From the NCBI GenBank assembly GCA_046349215.1, contig JAXMCV010000003.1:310001-374000 (forward strand): a stretch of DNA of 64,000 bases, read 5' to 3'. The notes beneath the pieces were generated by a model that did no database searches, had not been told where the DNA came from, and saw nothing but the letters and a program-made list of their open reading frames with translations. The stretch is from JAJXWB01 sp046349215. Its GTDB lineage: Bacteria; Pseudomonadota; Alphaproteobacteria; Rhizobiales; Beijerinckiaceae. The position numbers and the translations under genes were made by a program. Positions 54,351 to 62,966 of this stretch are shown piece by piece (position 1 is the first letter of the stretch; each line of letters opens with the position of its first letter).

Positions 54351-54437
54351 CCTTCCGGCGGTTGGGAAGGTCCGCTGCCGAGGCGTCGGCCCGAACGGCA
54401 GTTTCCGGGGCTGGCGCTAATGGGCGAGAATGACCCT
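54351..54437 (+). repeat. Dispersed intergenic repeat, copy 4, interrupted by IS1182
   Basis: CTTCCGGCGGTTGGGAAGGT is followed by CCGCTGCCGAGGCGTCGGCC, CGAACGGCAGTTTCCGGGGC and TGGCGCTAATGGGCGAGAAT, ending GACCCT at the IS1182 border. It is very close to copy 2. GACCCT recurs at 56090-56095 after the element, where a plausible continuation of the repeat begins. Confidence 0.7.
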
Positions 54438-56087
54438 GGCTGTGTGAAAACGCGCGAGTCAGGTAGGATTCGTCCATTGTCGACGGGAGATGGCGATGGG
54501 GCGTTTCGTAGAAGGCGCGGACCGATCCCAGCTGACGCTGCTGCCGGAATGTCTGGAAGATTGGATCGCCGACGACAACGCGGTTCACGTGATCGACGCG
54601 TTCGTCGAAACGCTCGATTTGCACGCGATAGGCTTTTCCGGAGTTGTCGCGAAGGAGACCGGTCGGCCTTCGTATCATCCCTCGGTCCTCTTGAAGCTAT
54701 ACATCTACGGCTATCTCAATCGGGTTCAGTCGAGCCGGCGGCTGGAGCGTGAAGCCGGCCGCAATGTCGAGGTGATGTGGCTCACGGGCCGTCTGACGCC
54801 CGATCACAAGACGATCGCCGACTTCAGAAAGGATAATGGCGCGGCGATCAGGAAGGTCTGCGCGCGGTTCGTCGCGCTCTGCCGTCAGATGGGACTCTTA
54901 CAGACGCCGAGCGTTGCGATCGATGGCAGCAAGTTCAAGGCGGTGAACAACCGCGACCGCAACTTTACGCATGCCAAGATGGCGCGGCGAATGATGCAGA
55001 TCGAGGAGAGCGTATCCCGGTATCTCAGCCAGCTCGACAGCGCCGATCGCCAGGAGCCGTCGGAGGCGCTGGAGATCAAGACAACGCGGATCAAGGAGAA
55101 GATCGCCCGCCTGCAGCAGGAGATGGCACGTCTGCAGGCGCTCGACCAGCAAATGCGCGAAGCGCCAGATCAGCAGATATCGCTCACGGACCCTGACGCA
55201 CGCTCGATGGCTACCAGCGGACGGGGCTCGGGCGTCGTCGGCTACAACGTTCAGGTCGCTGTCGACACCGAGCACCATCTGATCGTCACGCACGATGTCA
55301 TCAACATCGGCAACGACCGCGCGCAGCTGGCGCGCATGTCGAAGCTCGCCAAGGAGATGCTCGATGTCGAGGAACTCGAAGCGGTTGCCGACCGCGGCTA
55401 CTTCGATAGCCAGGAGATACTGGCATGCGAACAGGCCGGCGTGATCGCCACCTTGCCGAAGCCGATGTCATCGGGCGCGAAGGCGAAGGGCCGGTTCGGC
55501 AAGCAGGACTTCGTGTACCTGCCGGACAAGGACGTTTATCGATGCCCATCAGGTGAGCTGCTGCCGTATCATTGCACCAGCGTCGAGAACGACATGGCCC
55601 TGCGCCGATACTGGTCGACGGCCGGCTGCAACGCTTGCAAGATCAAGAATCAGTGTACGACGTCCAAGGAGCGGCGCGTTACACGCTGGGAGCACGAGGA
55701 AGTGGTCGAACGCGTTCAGAAGCGACTCGACGCCAACCCTGACGCCATGCGGACTCGACGGGAAACCGTCGAACATCCGTTCGGCACGTTGAAAGCGCGC
55801 ATGGGCGCAACGCACTTCCTGATGAAGCGATTGCCGAACGTCGCCGCCGAAATGGCGCTGCACATCCTCGCTTACAATCTCACGCGGGTTATGAACATCC
55901 TCGGAAACCAGGCGCTCCTGACGGCCATCCACGCCACCTGAGGAGCCGAGCTCCACATGCTGCAAGCCGCCCTGCAGCGCATTCAGGGCTCTCTTGCCGG
56001 CCGATCTGGCCGACTAGCGATCTCGGCGTGGCAATCGGCGCGCGGATTACCCGTGGCAAGTCTCCAGACGCCGGTTTTTACACAACC
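54438..56087 (+). mobile_element. IS1182 family insertion sequence
   Basis: About 1.65 kb. Terminal inverted repeats are GGCTGTGTGAAAACGC (54438-54453) and, inverted at the right end, GGTTGTGTAAAAACCGG (ending 56087). GACCCT precedes the left end and recurs two bases beyond the right end, so it is a likely but inexact target duplication. It encodes one intact transposase. Confidence 0.85.
54496..55941 (+). CDS. IS1182 family transposase
   Basis: 481-aa DDE transposase. It starts MGRFVEGADRSQLTLLPECL; the ATG at 54496 has a better-spaced GGGAG than the one six bases upstream. N-terminal domain GRPSYHPSVLLKLYIYGYLN is followed by the catalytic core with Asp in VAIDGSKFKA, Asp in AVADRGYFDS and Glu in ETVEHPFGTLKARMG. 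A Cys cluster (CNACKIKNQC) lies before the last motif. It is full length and apparently functional. Confidence 0.93.
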   Translation: MGRFVEGADRSQLTLLPECLEDWIADDNAVHVIDAFVETLDLHAIGFSGVVAKETGRPSYHPSVLLKLYIYGYLNRVQSSRRLEREAGRNVEVMWLTGRLTPDHKTIADFRKDNGAAIRKVCARFVALCRQMGLLQTPSVAIDGSKFKAVNNRDRNFTHAKMARRMMQIEESVSRYLSQLDSADRQEPSEALEIKTTRIKEKIARLQQEMARLQALDQQMREAPDQQISLTDPDARSMATSGRGSGVVGYNVQVAVDTEHHLIVTHDVINIGNDRAQLARMSKLAKEMLDVEELEAVADRGYFDSQEILACEQAGVIATLPKPMSSGAKAKGRFGKQDFVYLPDKDVYRCPSGELLPYHCTSVENDMALRRYWSTAGCNACKIKNQCTTSKERRVTRWEHEEVVERVQKRLDANPDAMRTRRETVEHPFGTLKARMGATHFLMKRLPNVAAEMALHILAYNLTRVMNILGNQALLTAIHAT

Positions 56088-56662
56088 AAGACCCTAGGCG
56101 GAAGTTCGGAATGGCTGCTTTCAGGAGGTTTCGTGGCCGTCAACCAGCGGAGATAGAGCCTGTCGATTGCGACTTCGGTTTTGGCCGCGTCGCCGGAGAC
56201 ACGTTAAAGGACCGCCGCCTGGCGCGTTCCAAATATCGATGGAGTCGTGAACCATCTTTGCCAGGAAGTGAGTTCGCGATCAGCTAGCCTGGCCCGGCAC
56301 CGACCAGGCATCCGCCGCTTGGCGACCTCGCGGTCTGCGGGAGCGAGCGGCTAGCAATGTGTCTATCGTGTCGCAGTAAAGCCGCCGAGGCCCACCATGT
56401 CAGGAATTGCTCATTTCCGCGTCGACGCTGCCGCAGGCGTGGAAACCTCCTCGACGAGAATCATCGCGACGCAGTCGATATCCTTGAGCCTGCAGTCCTG
56501 CCCAAACACTGACGGGGGCTCGCCAGTTTGCGCCTTTCCAGGTTTGTTGCTCCCTCCGTAAGTTCCACTATTTGGCTCGCGTTCGGCGCATGGTCTAATA
56601 TGGAGCGCAGGCTTTCGCCTCGCAGAGGCGCCGAGTCGCAGCCAGCCATTCACCGTGATTTC
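56088..56662. other. Gene-poor scar between IS1182 and the TetR remnant
   Basis: About 575 bases with no gene I can support. The first part continues the dispersed repeat. A stretch near 56160-56260 reads VDCDFGFGRVAGDTLKDRRL in one frame, faintly like the N-terminus of a Tn5/IS4 transposase, then is lost. A 90-codon reading on the reverse strand (56411-56683) has no family resemblance. This looks like the decayed right border of the accessory island. Confidence 0.4.
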
Positions 56663-57242
56663 ATGAAAGATCACCCCACGCATACTCCGGCCTCGATACC
56701 GAGACGCAAGAACGATCCTGAACGCGTGAAGAACGACATCATCCGCGTCGCGACTTAAGAATTCGCCGCGAACGGGCTCTCAGGCGCACGGGTCGACGAA
56801 ATAGCGGCAAAGACGGCGACGCAAGCGGATGATCTATTATTACTACGGCAGCAAGCAAGGCCTCTATCTGGCCGCGCTCGAACAGGCCTATTCCGGCATC
56901 CGAAGTCTCGACAGCGGGGTCGAACTCGGCGATCTCGCGCCGCGCCAAGCGATGCGGCAGAAGGGCGTCGCCTTTCTGGAAATGTCGTCAAACTATTACG
57001 ACGATCTCGATGCGCGCTACGGCCCCGCGCCCGAGGTTCTGGAAGCCCTGCGCGCCAATCGTATCCTCTACGATCGCGACGCCGACGGCCAATTCTTCCA
57101 GATCTACACGCGCACCTTCGAGGACAGGCTCTTCTTCGAGATCGTGCAGCGCGTCGGCTATCGCGGATTCGGCGCTTCCAACGCGCCGATCCGGCTGTCC
57201 GCGCAGACGCGCGAATTGCCGCCGGGCATGCCGCGCCACTGA
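56663..57242 (+). pseudogene. TetR regulator remnant fused to HPPD-like (QuiC-type) C-terminus
   Basis: It starts as a TetR regulator at ATG 56663 (KNDPERVKNDIIRVAT). TAA at 56756-56758 interrupts the first helix; the frame resumes (EFAANGLSGARVDEIAAKTAT) and then shifts by one base near 56815-56822 to read RKRMIYYYYGSKQGLYLAAL. At about codon RQAMRQ the TetR pattern ends and, in the same frame, changes to KGVAFLEMSSNYYDDLDARY ... IYTRTFEDRLFFEIVQR, the C-terminal part of the 4-hydroxyphenylpyruvate-dioxygenase-like domain found in QuiC-type 3-dehydroshikimate dehydratases. It is a deletion chimera. The last ~95 residues (E-rich metal-binding end) are intact; a start at 56829 could still express them. 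Confidence 0.72.
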
Positions 57243-57260
57243 AGATGCGGCATTTGTCGA

Positions 57261-58067
57261 TCAGCCCTCGAGAATGCGGCGCGCGGCCGCCAGCGCTTCG
57301 CGCGACCACGCCTCGACGCCGGCCTGCGCCTTGCGCTCGTGATGCGGAATTTCGATGCTGATCGGCAGATCCGCCGGCAGCGCGCCGAATATTCCCTTCA
57401 GGTCGATGCCGCCTTCGCCCGGCAGGAGCCGTGCGCAGCGCGCCGTATAGATCAGTTCCTCGTCCGTCTTCGGGGTCGGAACGGGCGCGTCGCAGATCTG
57501 CGCGTAGTGCAGCATGGAGCGCGGAACGGCGGCGATGTCGTCTGGCGTCGTTGCGGAGCGGCCCGCATGTAGCGAGTCGACAAGAACGCCGCCATTGGCG
57601 CAACCGGCCGCCTCGACGATGCGCAGCGCCGACCTGCAATCGGGAATCCTGGTCCACGGCATGAACTCGAGATCGGCCGACAATCCGTATTCCGCCGCCG
57701 CCGCGCAGAACGCGGCATAGGACGCCGTCAATCGCGCCTCGTCCGCATCGTCGCCGGCCACCAGCACGGCTTTCGCGCCCAATGCGCCGCAGACATCGAG
57801 GAAGGGTCGGAATTTCTCGACGCTGAAATCGGCCGCGATGCGCACGATCTCGACATCGAAGACCTCGACGCCGGTGTCCCTGATCCGCGCCGCCGTCTCG
57901 CGCAGCAGCGTCTTGTCCTCGATCAGCGGATCGAAATCGCCGCCGGGCGCGGCCGGCAGCGCGCGCACGCCGACCGCGCCATAGCCGAGCTTGCTAGCGA
58001 GCGTCACCACGTCGGGCGGCGACAGCGGCGCTGCGGTCAGGTAGGCGAGCGAATAGACGCGCGACAT
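57261..58067 (-). CDS. Sugar phosphate isomerase/epimerase-like TIM-barrel protein
   Basis: 268-aa xylose-isomerase-like TIM barrel (AP_endonuc_2 fold). Strand ends carry candidate metal ligands: EVFDVEIVRIA, ADLEFMPW, GVLVDSLHAGRS and ISIEIPHHE. The N-terminus MSRVYSLAYLTAAPLSPPDVV is complete from ATG 58067. The family includes isomerases, epimerases and 3-dehydroshikimate dehydratases (AsbF/QuiC type), the last being attractive here. It is the last gene of the operon, 8 bases after the NIPSNAP gene. The substrate is unknown. Confidence 0.8.
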   Translation of the reverse strand: MSRVYSLAYLTAAPLSPPDVVTLASKLGYGAVGVRALPAAPGGDFDPLIEDKTLLRETAARIRDTGVEVFDVEIVRIAADFSVEKFRPFLDVCGALGAKAVLVAGDDADEARLTASYAAFCAAAAEYGLSADLEFMPWTRIPDCRSALRIVEAAGCANGGVLVDSLHAGRSATTPDDIAAVPRSMLHYAQICDAPVPTPKTDEELIYTARCARLLPGEGGIDLKGIFGALPADLPISIEIPHHERKAQAGVEAWSREALAAARRILEG

Positions 58068-58075
58068 TGCAAACC

Positions 58076-58690
58076 TCAGGCGAGCGGCGAGATGGCGGTC
58101 GGCAGCGCCAGCGTCGAGCGCATGTCGCCCGTCAGCCAGTCCGGCCCGCCCTTCGGCGGCCAGATTCCCCTGGCGACGGATTCGGCGCGAATGGCGGCGC
58201 GCGAATTGGCGTCGGCGAAAGGCCAGATATGCGTGAAGCGCGGCGCGCCGTCGAGCGCGTACATGACGATGGAGAGTGGCGACAGCTTGCCGCGCTCGAC
58301 CATCGCTGCTTTCCACGCCTCGACCGTCGGCGGTACGCCGCCATGCTTCAATTTATAGGTGCGGATTTCATAGACCGAACCGTATTTGCCGGGCTGTGGC
58401 GCCGGGCACCACGGAAACGGCGCATAGCTGTCGAAATTCATCGAGACGATCGCCTCGCCCGCATTGAACGGATTTGTCGTCGACAGAATGCGCCAGCGCT
58501 CGGCCTGCAAATCGGCGTCGCTCGCGAACGAACGCAGCACGATCATCTCGTTCAGCTCGCCGATCTCGTTCATCCAGCAGCCGAGCAACGTTCCCTTTGC
58601 TTCGGCCGACTTGGTCCAGGCCTCGAGGCCGGCCGTCGCCGCGCCGGCGCCGCCGAGCCTGATCTTCAACGTGGCGATTTCGTAGCGCAT
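58076..58690 (-). CDS. NIPSNAP family protein (two domains)
   Basis: 204-aa protein with two ferredoxin-like alpha-beta domains of the NIPSNAP type: the first begins YEIATLKIRLG, the second YEIRTYKLKHGGVPPTVEAW. The LxxxxIGxLNxxxxxR-like pattern appears as NEIGELNEMIVLRSF and HIWPFAD. The molecular role of bacterial NIPSNAPs is unclear, but they recur in degradation operons. The ATG is at 58690. It lies 10 bases from the flavoprotein gene and 8 from the TIM-barrel gene. Confidence 0.85.
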   Translation of the reverse strand: MRYEIATLKIRLGGAGAATAGLEAWTKSAEAKGTLLGCWMNEIGELNEMIVLRSFASDADLQAERWRILSTTNPFNAGEAIVSMNFDSYAPFPWCPAPQPGKYGSVYEIRTYKLKHGGVPPTVEAWKAAMVERGKLSPLSIVMYALDGAPRFTHIWPFADANSRAAIRAESVARGIWPPKGGPDWLTGDMRSTLALPTAISPLA

Positions 58691-58700
58691 GAAAGCTCCG

Positions 58701-60422
58701 TCAGGTCCTGTTGTTGTCGAGCGGCACGCCGCTGGCGTGATGAGCCGCGATATATCCGAATGTCATTCCCGGTCCGAGCGTTATGCCGCCTGCGGGATAG
58801 CGTCCGCCCATCATGCTCGACATGTCGTTGCCGACGGCATAGAGGCCGCCGACCGGCTCTCCCGTCTTGTTCAGGACGCGCGCGAATTCGTCGGTGCGCA
58901 ATCCTGCGAACGTGCCGAGACTGCCGGCCACGATCTTAACCGCGTAGAACGGCCCCCTGTCGATCGGCGCCACGCACGGGTTGGGCTTGTTCTCCGGATC
59001 GCCCTGCACCTTGTTGTAGGCGCTCTCGCCTCGGTGGAATTGCGGATCGCGTCCTTGCGTCGCATCTCGATTGTAGTCGGCGACCGTCTGCGCGAGGCAT
59101 ACGGGATCGAGACCGCATTCGGCGGCAAGTCCTTCGATCGTCGCGGCGCGCTTGAGGTAGCCGTTCGAAAGCCAGGGACGGATCGAATAGGGACGCGGCC
59201 GCGCGCGCCCAAGTCCGTATCGGCGCTGGAAGGGATGGTCGCAGATCATCCACGCTTCCGGCCTTTCGCCGGCGGGCGTGACGGCGAACAAGGCCTGCAT
59301 GACATCGTGATAGGAATCGGCTTCGTTGGCGAAGCGCACCGCCTTGTTCGTCACCATGACGAGGCCGGGCTTCGCCCGTTCGACCAGATGCGGAAAGGTT
59401 CCGAAATCGCCGCGGCGTGTCGGCGCGAGCGACACCGGGGCCCAGGCGCCGGCGTTTGAGAGATCTTCGCGCACATTGCCGCCGGCGCTTTCGCCGAGCC
59501 GCAACCCGTCCCCCGTATTCGAACGCGGCGCCGCCGACCAGTGCTCGCGACCGGTCGGCGCATGCGCAAACATCTTCGCCTTGCGCGCGACATCGTGCGG
59601 AAAGCCGCCGGCCGCCAGCACAACGCCCCTGCGCGCGCGAAACGTCCGGCGCCCGGCGGGCGTGTCGGCGATTGCGCCCGTCGCCTTGCCCTCTTCGACG
59701 AGTATGTCGACGACCGGCGTCGAGGTTTCGAGCCTCACACGGCCGTCCAGCGCCGCCTTGAACAATTGTGCGACGAGGCCGTTGCCGTTCACCAGATGCA
59801 TGCCGCGGCCGTGCAGCGCCACGTCGCGCCAATGCGTCAGGATGCGCCGCGCCACATGGACGAACGAGTCCGGCTTGCGCGTCGCGTTCAGAAAATGCGC
59901 CATGTCCGCGCCCGACGCGATGCCCATGCCGAACGGCGACACCTGATCGAGCGGCGGCTTCAGGCGGCGAATTTCCTTGCCGAGCCTTCTGCCATCGAAC
60001 GGCGCCGAACAGATCGACCTGTTGCCGAAGCCCGCGCCATCGGACGTGTCGTGAAAATCCGGAATGCCTGCGCCGGCGACGAAGGCGATGCCGAGATCGT
60101 CGCGCAGGAAACGCACCATGCGCGGCGCCTGTTCGAGAAACATGGTCGACAGCGCGTCGTCGTAGGCCGGGCCGAGCTCGGCGCGCAGATAGCGTCGCGG
60201 CGCCTCGATGCCCTCGACGAAGCCGCTTTCCGTCGCCAGCGGATTGCGCGGAACCCACATCCAGCCGCCGGACCACGCGCTCGTGCCGCCGAGCTGCGGC
60301 TCCTTCTCGAGCACGATCACGTCGAGCCCGAGGAACGCCGCCGTCGCCGCCGCCGTCAGGCCCGCAGCGCCGGAGCCGACGACGACGAGATCGCAATCGT
60401 GCGTTTCGCCTTCAGGCGGCAT
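58701..60422 (-). CDS. FAD-dependent dehydrogenase (3-ketosteroid dehydrogenase-like) 1
   Basis: 573-aa flavoprotein of the fumarate reductase/3-ketosteroid-1-dehydrogenase group. N-terminal FAD motif VVVGSGAAGLTAAATAAFLG with VLEKEPQLGGTSAWSGG; the second FAD segment is VVLAAGGFPHD; the C-terminal flavin-binding end is GLYAVGNDMSSMMGGRYPAGG. The ATG at 60422 has GAGG upstream and overlaps the preceding gene by 11 bases; 60449 is an alternative ATG. These enzymes introduce C=C bonds next to a carbonyl. With the shikimate-dehydrogenase-like gene I infer oxidation of a cyclohexane-type ring. Steroid substrates remain possible. Confidence 0.85.
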   Translation of the reverse strand: MPPEGETHDCDLVVVGSGAAGLTAAATAAFLGLDVIVLEKEPQLGGTSAWSGGWMWVPRNPLATESGFVEGIEAPRRYLRAELGPAYDDALSTMFLEQAPRMVRFLRDDLGIAFVAGAGIPDFHDTSDGAGFGNRSICSAPFDGRRLGKEIRRLKPPLDQVSPFGMGIASGADMAHFLNATRKPDSFVHVARRILTHWRDVALHGRGMHLVNGNGLVAQLFKAALDGRVRLETSTPVVDILVEEGKATGAIADTPAGRRTFRARRGVVLAAGGFPHDVARKAKMFAHAPTGREHWSAAPRSNTGDGLRLGESAGGNVREDLSNAGAWAPVSLAPTRRGDFGTFPHLVERAKPGLVMVTNKAVRFANEADSYHDVMQALFAVTPAGERPEAWMICDHPFQRRYGLGRARPRPYSIRPWLSNGYLKRAATIEGLAAECGLDPVCLAQTVADYNRDATQGRDPQFHRGESAYNKVQGDPENKPNPCVAPIDRGPFYAVKIVAGSLGTFAGLRTDEFARVLNKTGEPVGGLYAVGNDMSSMMGGRYPAGGITLGPGMTFGYIAAHHASGVPLDNNRT

Positions 60423-62139
60423 CGGCCTCGTCCGCAAGACCGAGCGCATTCTGGATCGCGCGATAGGCGAAGACGATCGCCGGGCCGATGGTGATGCCGG
60501 GACCCGGATAGACGCCGCCCATGATCGAATTCGCCTCGGCGCCGCAGGCGTAGAGCCGGCCGATGGGGCGATTGTCGGCTTTCGTCACTCGCGCCCATTC
60601 GTCGATCGCCAGGCCCGTGGCCGCGCCGATGTCGCCGGGATAGAGACGCACGGCGTAGAACGGCGCAGTGCCGATCGGACCCAGCGTCGGGTTCTTGCCC
60701 GTGTGCGTCGCGTCGCCGTTGATCCGATGATAATCCGTCACGCCGCGACCGAAGTCCGGATCGACGCCGGCTTTCGCATATTCGTTCATGACCGCGACCG
60801 TGCGCGCCAGCGCGCCGGCGGGAATGTCGAGTTTCGCTTCCAGATCGCCGATGCTCTCGCCTTCGACCAGATAGCCGTCGGCGATGAACGGCGCATAATC
60901 GCGGTCTGTCATGCGCACCATGCCGAGCCCGTATTTCTTCAGCCCTTCGGAATCGGTGATGAGGTAGCAGGGGATGCAGGGCGAGACCTTGTTCGCCTCG
61001 AACATGGCGCGGCCGAACAGGTGGTAGGACGAGGATTCGTTGGTGAAGCGTTCTCCCGCCTGGTTGACACAGACCGTTCCTGGCTTCGAGCGATCCATCA
61101 CGAAATGCGGGAAGACGGCCGTCGTGCCATCCTTGCGCTTGCGCACCGACACGGGCGCCCAGAAGGCATTGTCGGCATTGCTTTCGCCAAAGCGCGCGCC
61201 GAGCGTCAGCGCCAGATCCTGCATCGCGCCGGTATGGCCGGGCGCGGCCGGGCTGTAGGCCGGTGTCGGCTGGTGCAGCATTTCGGCGCGCCGCGGCCCG
61301 CGGCCGAAACCGCCGGCGGCGAGCACGACGGCGGACTTCGCCATGACCTTGCGTTCGACGCCGCCGCTTTCCAGCACGAGGCCGCTGACGCCGCTTTCGT
61401 CCGTGAGAAAGGATTTCGTCGACGTGTCCGTCAGGATCGCGACGCCGGCCTTCTGCAAGGTGAGCAGCATGCGTCCGATCAGCGCGTTGCCCATGACGAG
61501 CCGCGATGCGCGCCGGCCCGCCAGCCGGTCGAGCCCATAATGGCCGAGGATTTTCACTGCATGGGCGAAGCTCTTCGCCGACTTCTTGATGGCCAGCAGG
61601 TGATTGATGTCGGTGCGGTCGATCATCATGCCGCCGAACACGGTGAATTCCGGATGCGGCGGACGGATGCGGTTCAGACCGTCGCCGAGCTGGCGACCGT
61701 CGAAGGGCACGGGCTCCAGCGCGCGGCCGCGCATCGTCGCGCCTTCGTGTTGCTGCTCGTAGTCCGGATGCGTCGCATAGGGACGGAAATGCACGTCCGA
61801 TTTCGATTCCAGCGTGGCTATGGCTTTCGGCGCGGAACGCAGGAAGGCTTCGCGCAGCGCGGCCGAGGAATGGTTGCCGACCGCGGAATCGAGAAAGCGC
61901 TTCGCCTTGTCGAAACTGTCCTCGCCCGGCACGGACCTGGCGTGTTGCGAATTCGGCGCCCAGGTCGTGGCGGCCGAAAGCGCCGACGTGCCGCCGACAT
62001 ATTCCGTGCGCTCGACCAGCAGGACCTTGCGGCCGGCGATCGCCGCGAAGACCGCAGCGGCCATGCCGCCGGCCCCGGCGCCGACGACGATCACATCATA
62101 GGTCTCGCCGTCGGCGATCCTGTCGAGCGCGACGAACAT
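60412..62139 (-). CDS. FAD-dependent dehydrogenase (3-ketosteroid dehydrogenase-like) 2
   Basis: 575-aa paralogue of the next gene. FAD motif VIVVGAGAGGMAAAVFAAIAG with VERTEYVGGTSALSA; second FAD segment VVLAAGGFGRGPRRAE; C-terminal end LYACGAEANSIMGGVYPGPG. The ATG at 62139 directly follows the TGA of the shikimate-dehydrogenase-like gene. Two such enzymes in tandem would fit two successive desaturations of a ring, or two substrates. No signal peptide is seen. Confidence 0.87.
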   Translation of the reverse strand: MFVALDRIADGETYDVIVVGAGAGGMAAAVFAAIAGRKVLLVERTEYVGGTSALSAATTWAPNSQHARSVPGEDSFDKAKRFLDSAVGNHSSAALREAFLRSAPKAIATLESKSDVHFRPYATHPDYEQQHEGATMRGRALEPVPFDGRQLGDGLNRIRPPHPEFTVFGGMMIDRTDINHLLAIKKSAKSFAHAVKILGHYGLDRLAGRRASRLVMGNALIGRMLLTLQKAGVAILTDTSTKSFLTDESGVSGLVLESGGVERKVMAKSAVVLAAGGFGRGPRRAEMLHQPTPAYSPAAPGHTGAMQDLALTLGARFGESNADNAFWAPVSVRKRKDGTTAVFPHFVMDRSKPGTVCVNQAGERFTNESSSYHLFGRAMFEANKVSPCIPCYLITDSEGLKKYGLGMVRMTDRDYAPFIADGYLVEGESIGDLEAKLDIPAGALARTVAVMNEYAKAGVDPDFGRGVTDYHRINGDATHTGKNPTLGPIGTAPFYAVRLYPGDIGAATGLAIDEWARVTKADNRPIGRLYACGAEANSIMGGVYPGPGITIGPAIVFAYRAIQNALGLADEADAA

Positions 62140-62946
62140 TCACGCCTCCTCGTCGGCGAACAGCAGGAAGTCGACCATCTTGCCCTGCAGCGACTCGTAC
62201 ATCTCCCTTCCTGTACCGGTTACGCAGCCTTTCGCGCGCGCCGCGGCGACGAAGGGCGAGACCGACGGCTTGGTGATCACGCAGCCGCAATAGGAGGAGG
62301 GCGAGAGCCGCGAGATGTCGACCGGCAGCGGATCGCCATCGCGCATGCCGGCCGGCGTGGCGTTGCAGACCATGTCGAAGCCGGACGGATCGTTCGACCC
62401 GGCGATTGCGCGTCCCTTGCCGCGCCGGTTCAATCGTTCGATCAGCGCGTCGCGCCGCGCAGAATCCTCGTCGTGGATCGCCAGTTCGCGCACGCCGGCG
62501 TCGATCAGGGCGAGCGCGATCGCCGAGCCTGCTCCGCCTGCGCCCACGAGCAGCGCGCGCTTTCCTGCCGGATCGACGCCCTTCGAGACGGCGGCGCCGA
62601 CGAAGCCGAGCCCGTCGACCATTTCGCCATGCCATCTGCCGTCGGGCCGACGGCGCATGATATTCACGGCGCCGATGAATTCGGCCCTGTCGGTCGCGCT
62701 GGCGCAATGCCCGTAGCACGCGAACTTGTGCGGCACGGTGACGATGATCCCGTCCAGGTTCTTCAGCCTTGTCGCCGCGTCCACGAATGCAGCGAGATCG
62801 GAGGTCGCTACCTGCACCGGCGCGAGAATGCCGTCGTGGCCGCGATCGATGAAGGCCTGCGTGACGCCGCCGGGCGAACGCACCTGCGCGATGGGGTCTC
62901 CTACGATCACATTCAATCGGGTCGCGCCGGTCAATTCGAGGTTCAT
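62140..62946 (-). CDS. Shikimate/quinate dehydrogenase-like protein (AroE family)
   Basis: 268-aa AroE-fold enzyme. Substrate domain VIVGDPIAQVRSPGGVTQAF; catalytic Lys in VTVPHKF and catalytic Asp in EMVDGLGFVGAA; NAD(P)-binding loop ALLVGAGGAGSAIALALIDAG. The usual GxNTDxxG motif reads GEMVDGLG, so the Asn is replaced while the Asp is kept, suggesting a specialised catabolic dehydrogenase rather than the biosynthetic AroE. The ATG is at 62946. It heads the operon with two flavoproteins, after a short gap from the ABC ATPase gene. Confidence 0.85.
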   Translation of the reverse strand: MNLELTGATRLNVIVGDPIAQVRSPGGVTQAFIDRGHDGILAPVQVATSDLAAFVDAATRLKNLDGIIVTVPHKFACYGHCASATDRAEFIGAVNIMRRRPDGRWHGEMVDGLGFVGAAVSKGVDPAGKRALLVGAGGAGSAIALALIDAGVRELAIHDEDSARRDALIERLNRRGKGRAIAGSNDPSGFDMVCNATPAGMRDGDPLPVDISRLSPSSYCGCVITKPSVSPFVAAARAKGCVTGTGREMYESLQGKMVDFLLFADEEA

Positions 62947-62966
62947 CGTTCCGATCCGCTTTTCGT

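Noticed and set aside
39117..54437. Repeated units as a CRISPR array
   Set aside because: The copies are kilobases apart, diverge from each other and lack regular spacers or cas genes.
56160..56260. Tn5/IS4 transposase N-terminal fragment
   Set aside because: Only a weak pattern (LKDRRLARS) was visible by eye, too short to annotate without a search.
56411..56683. 90-codon reverse frame in the scar after IS1182
   Set aside because: Low complexity, no clear ribosome site, no family resemblance and no conserved neighbours; left as non-coding.
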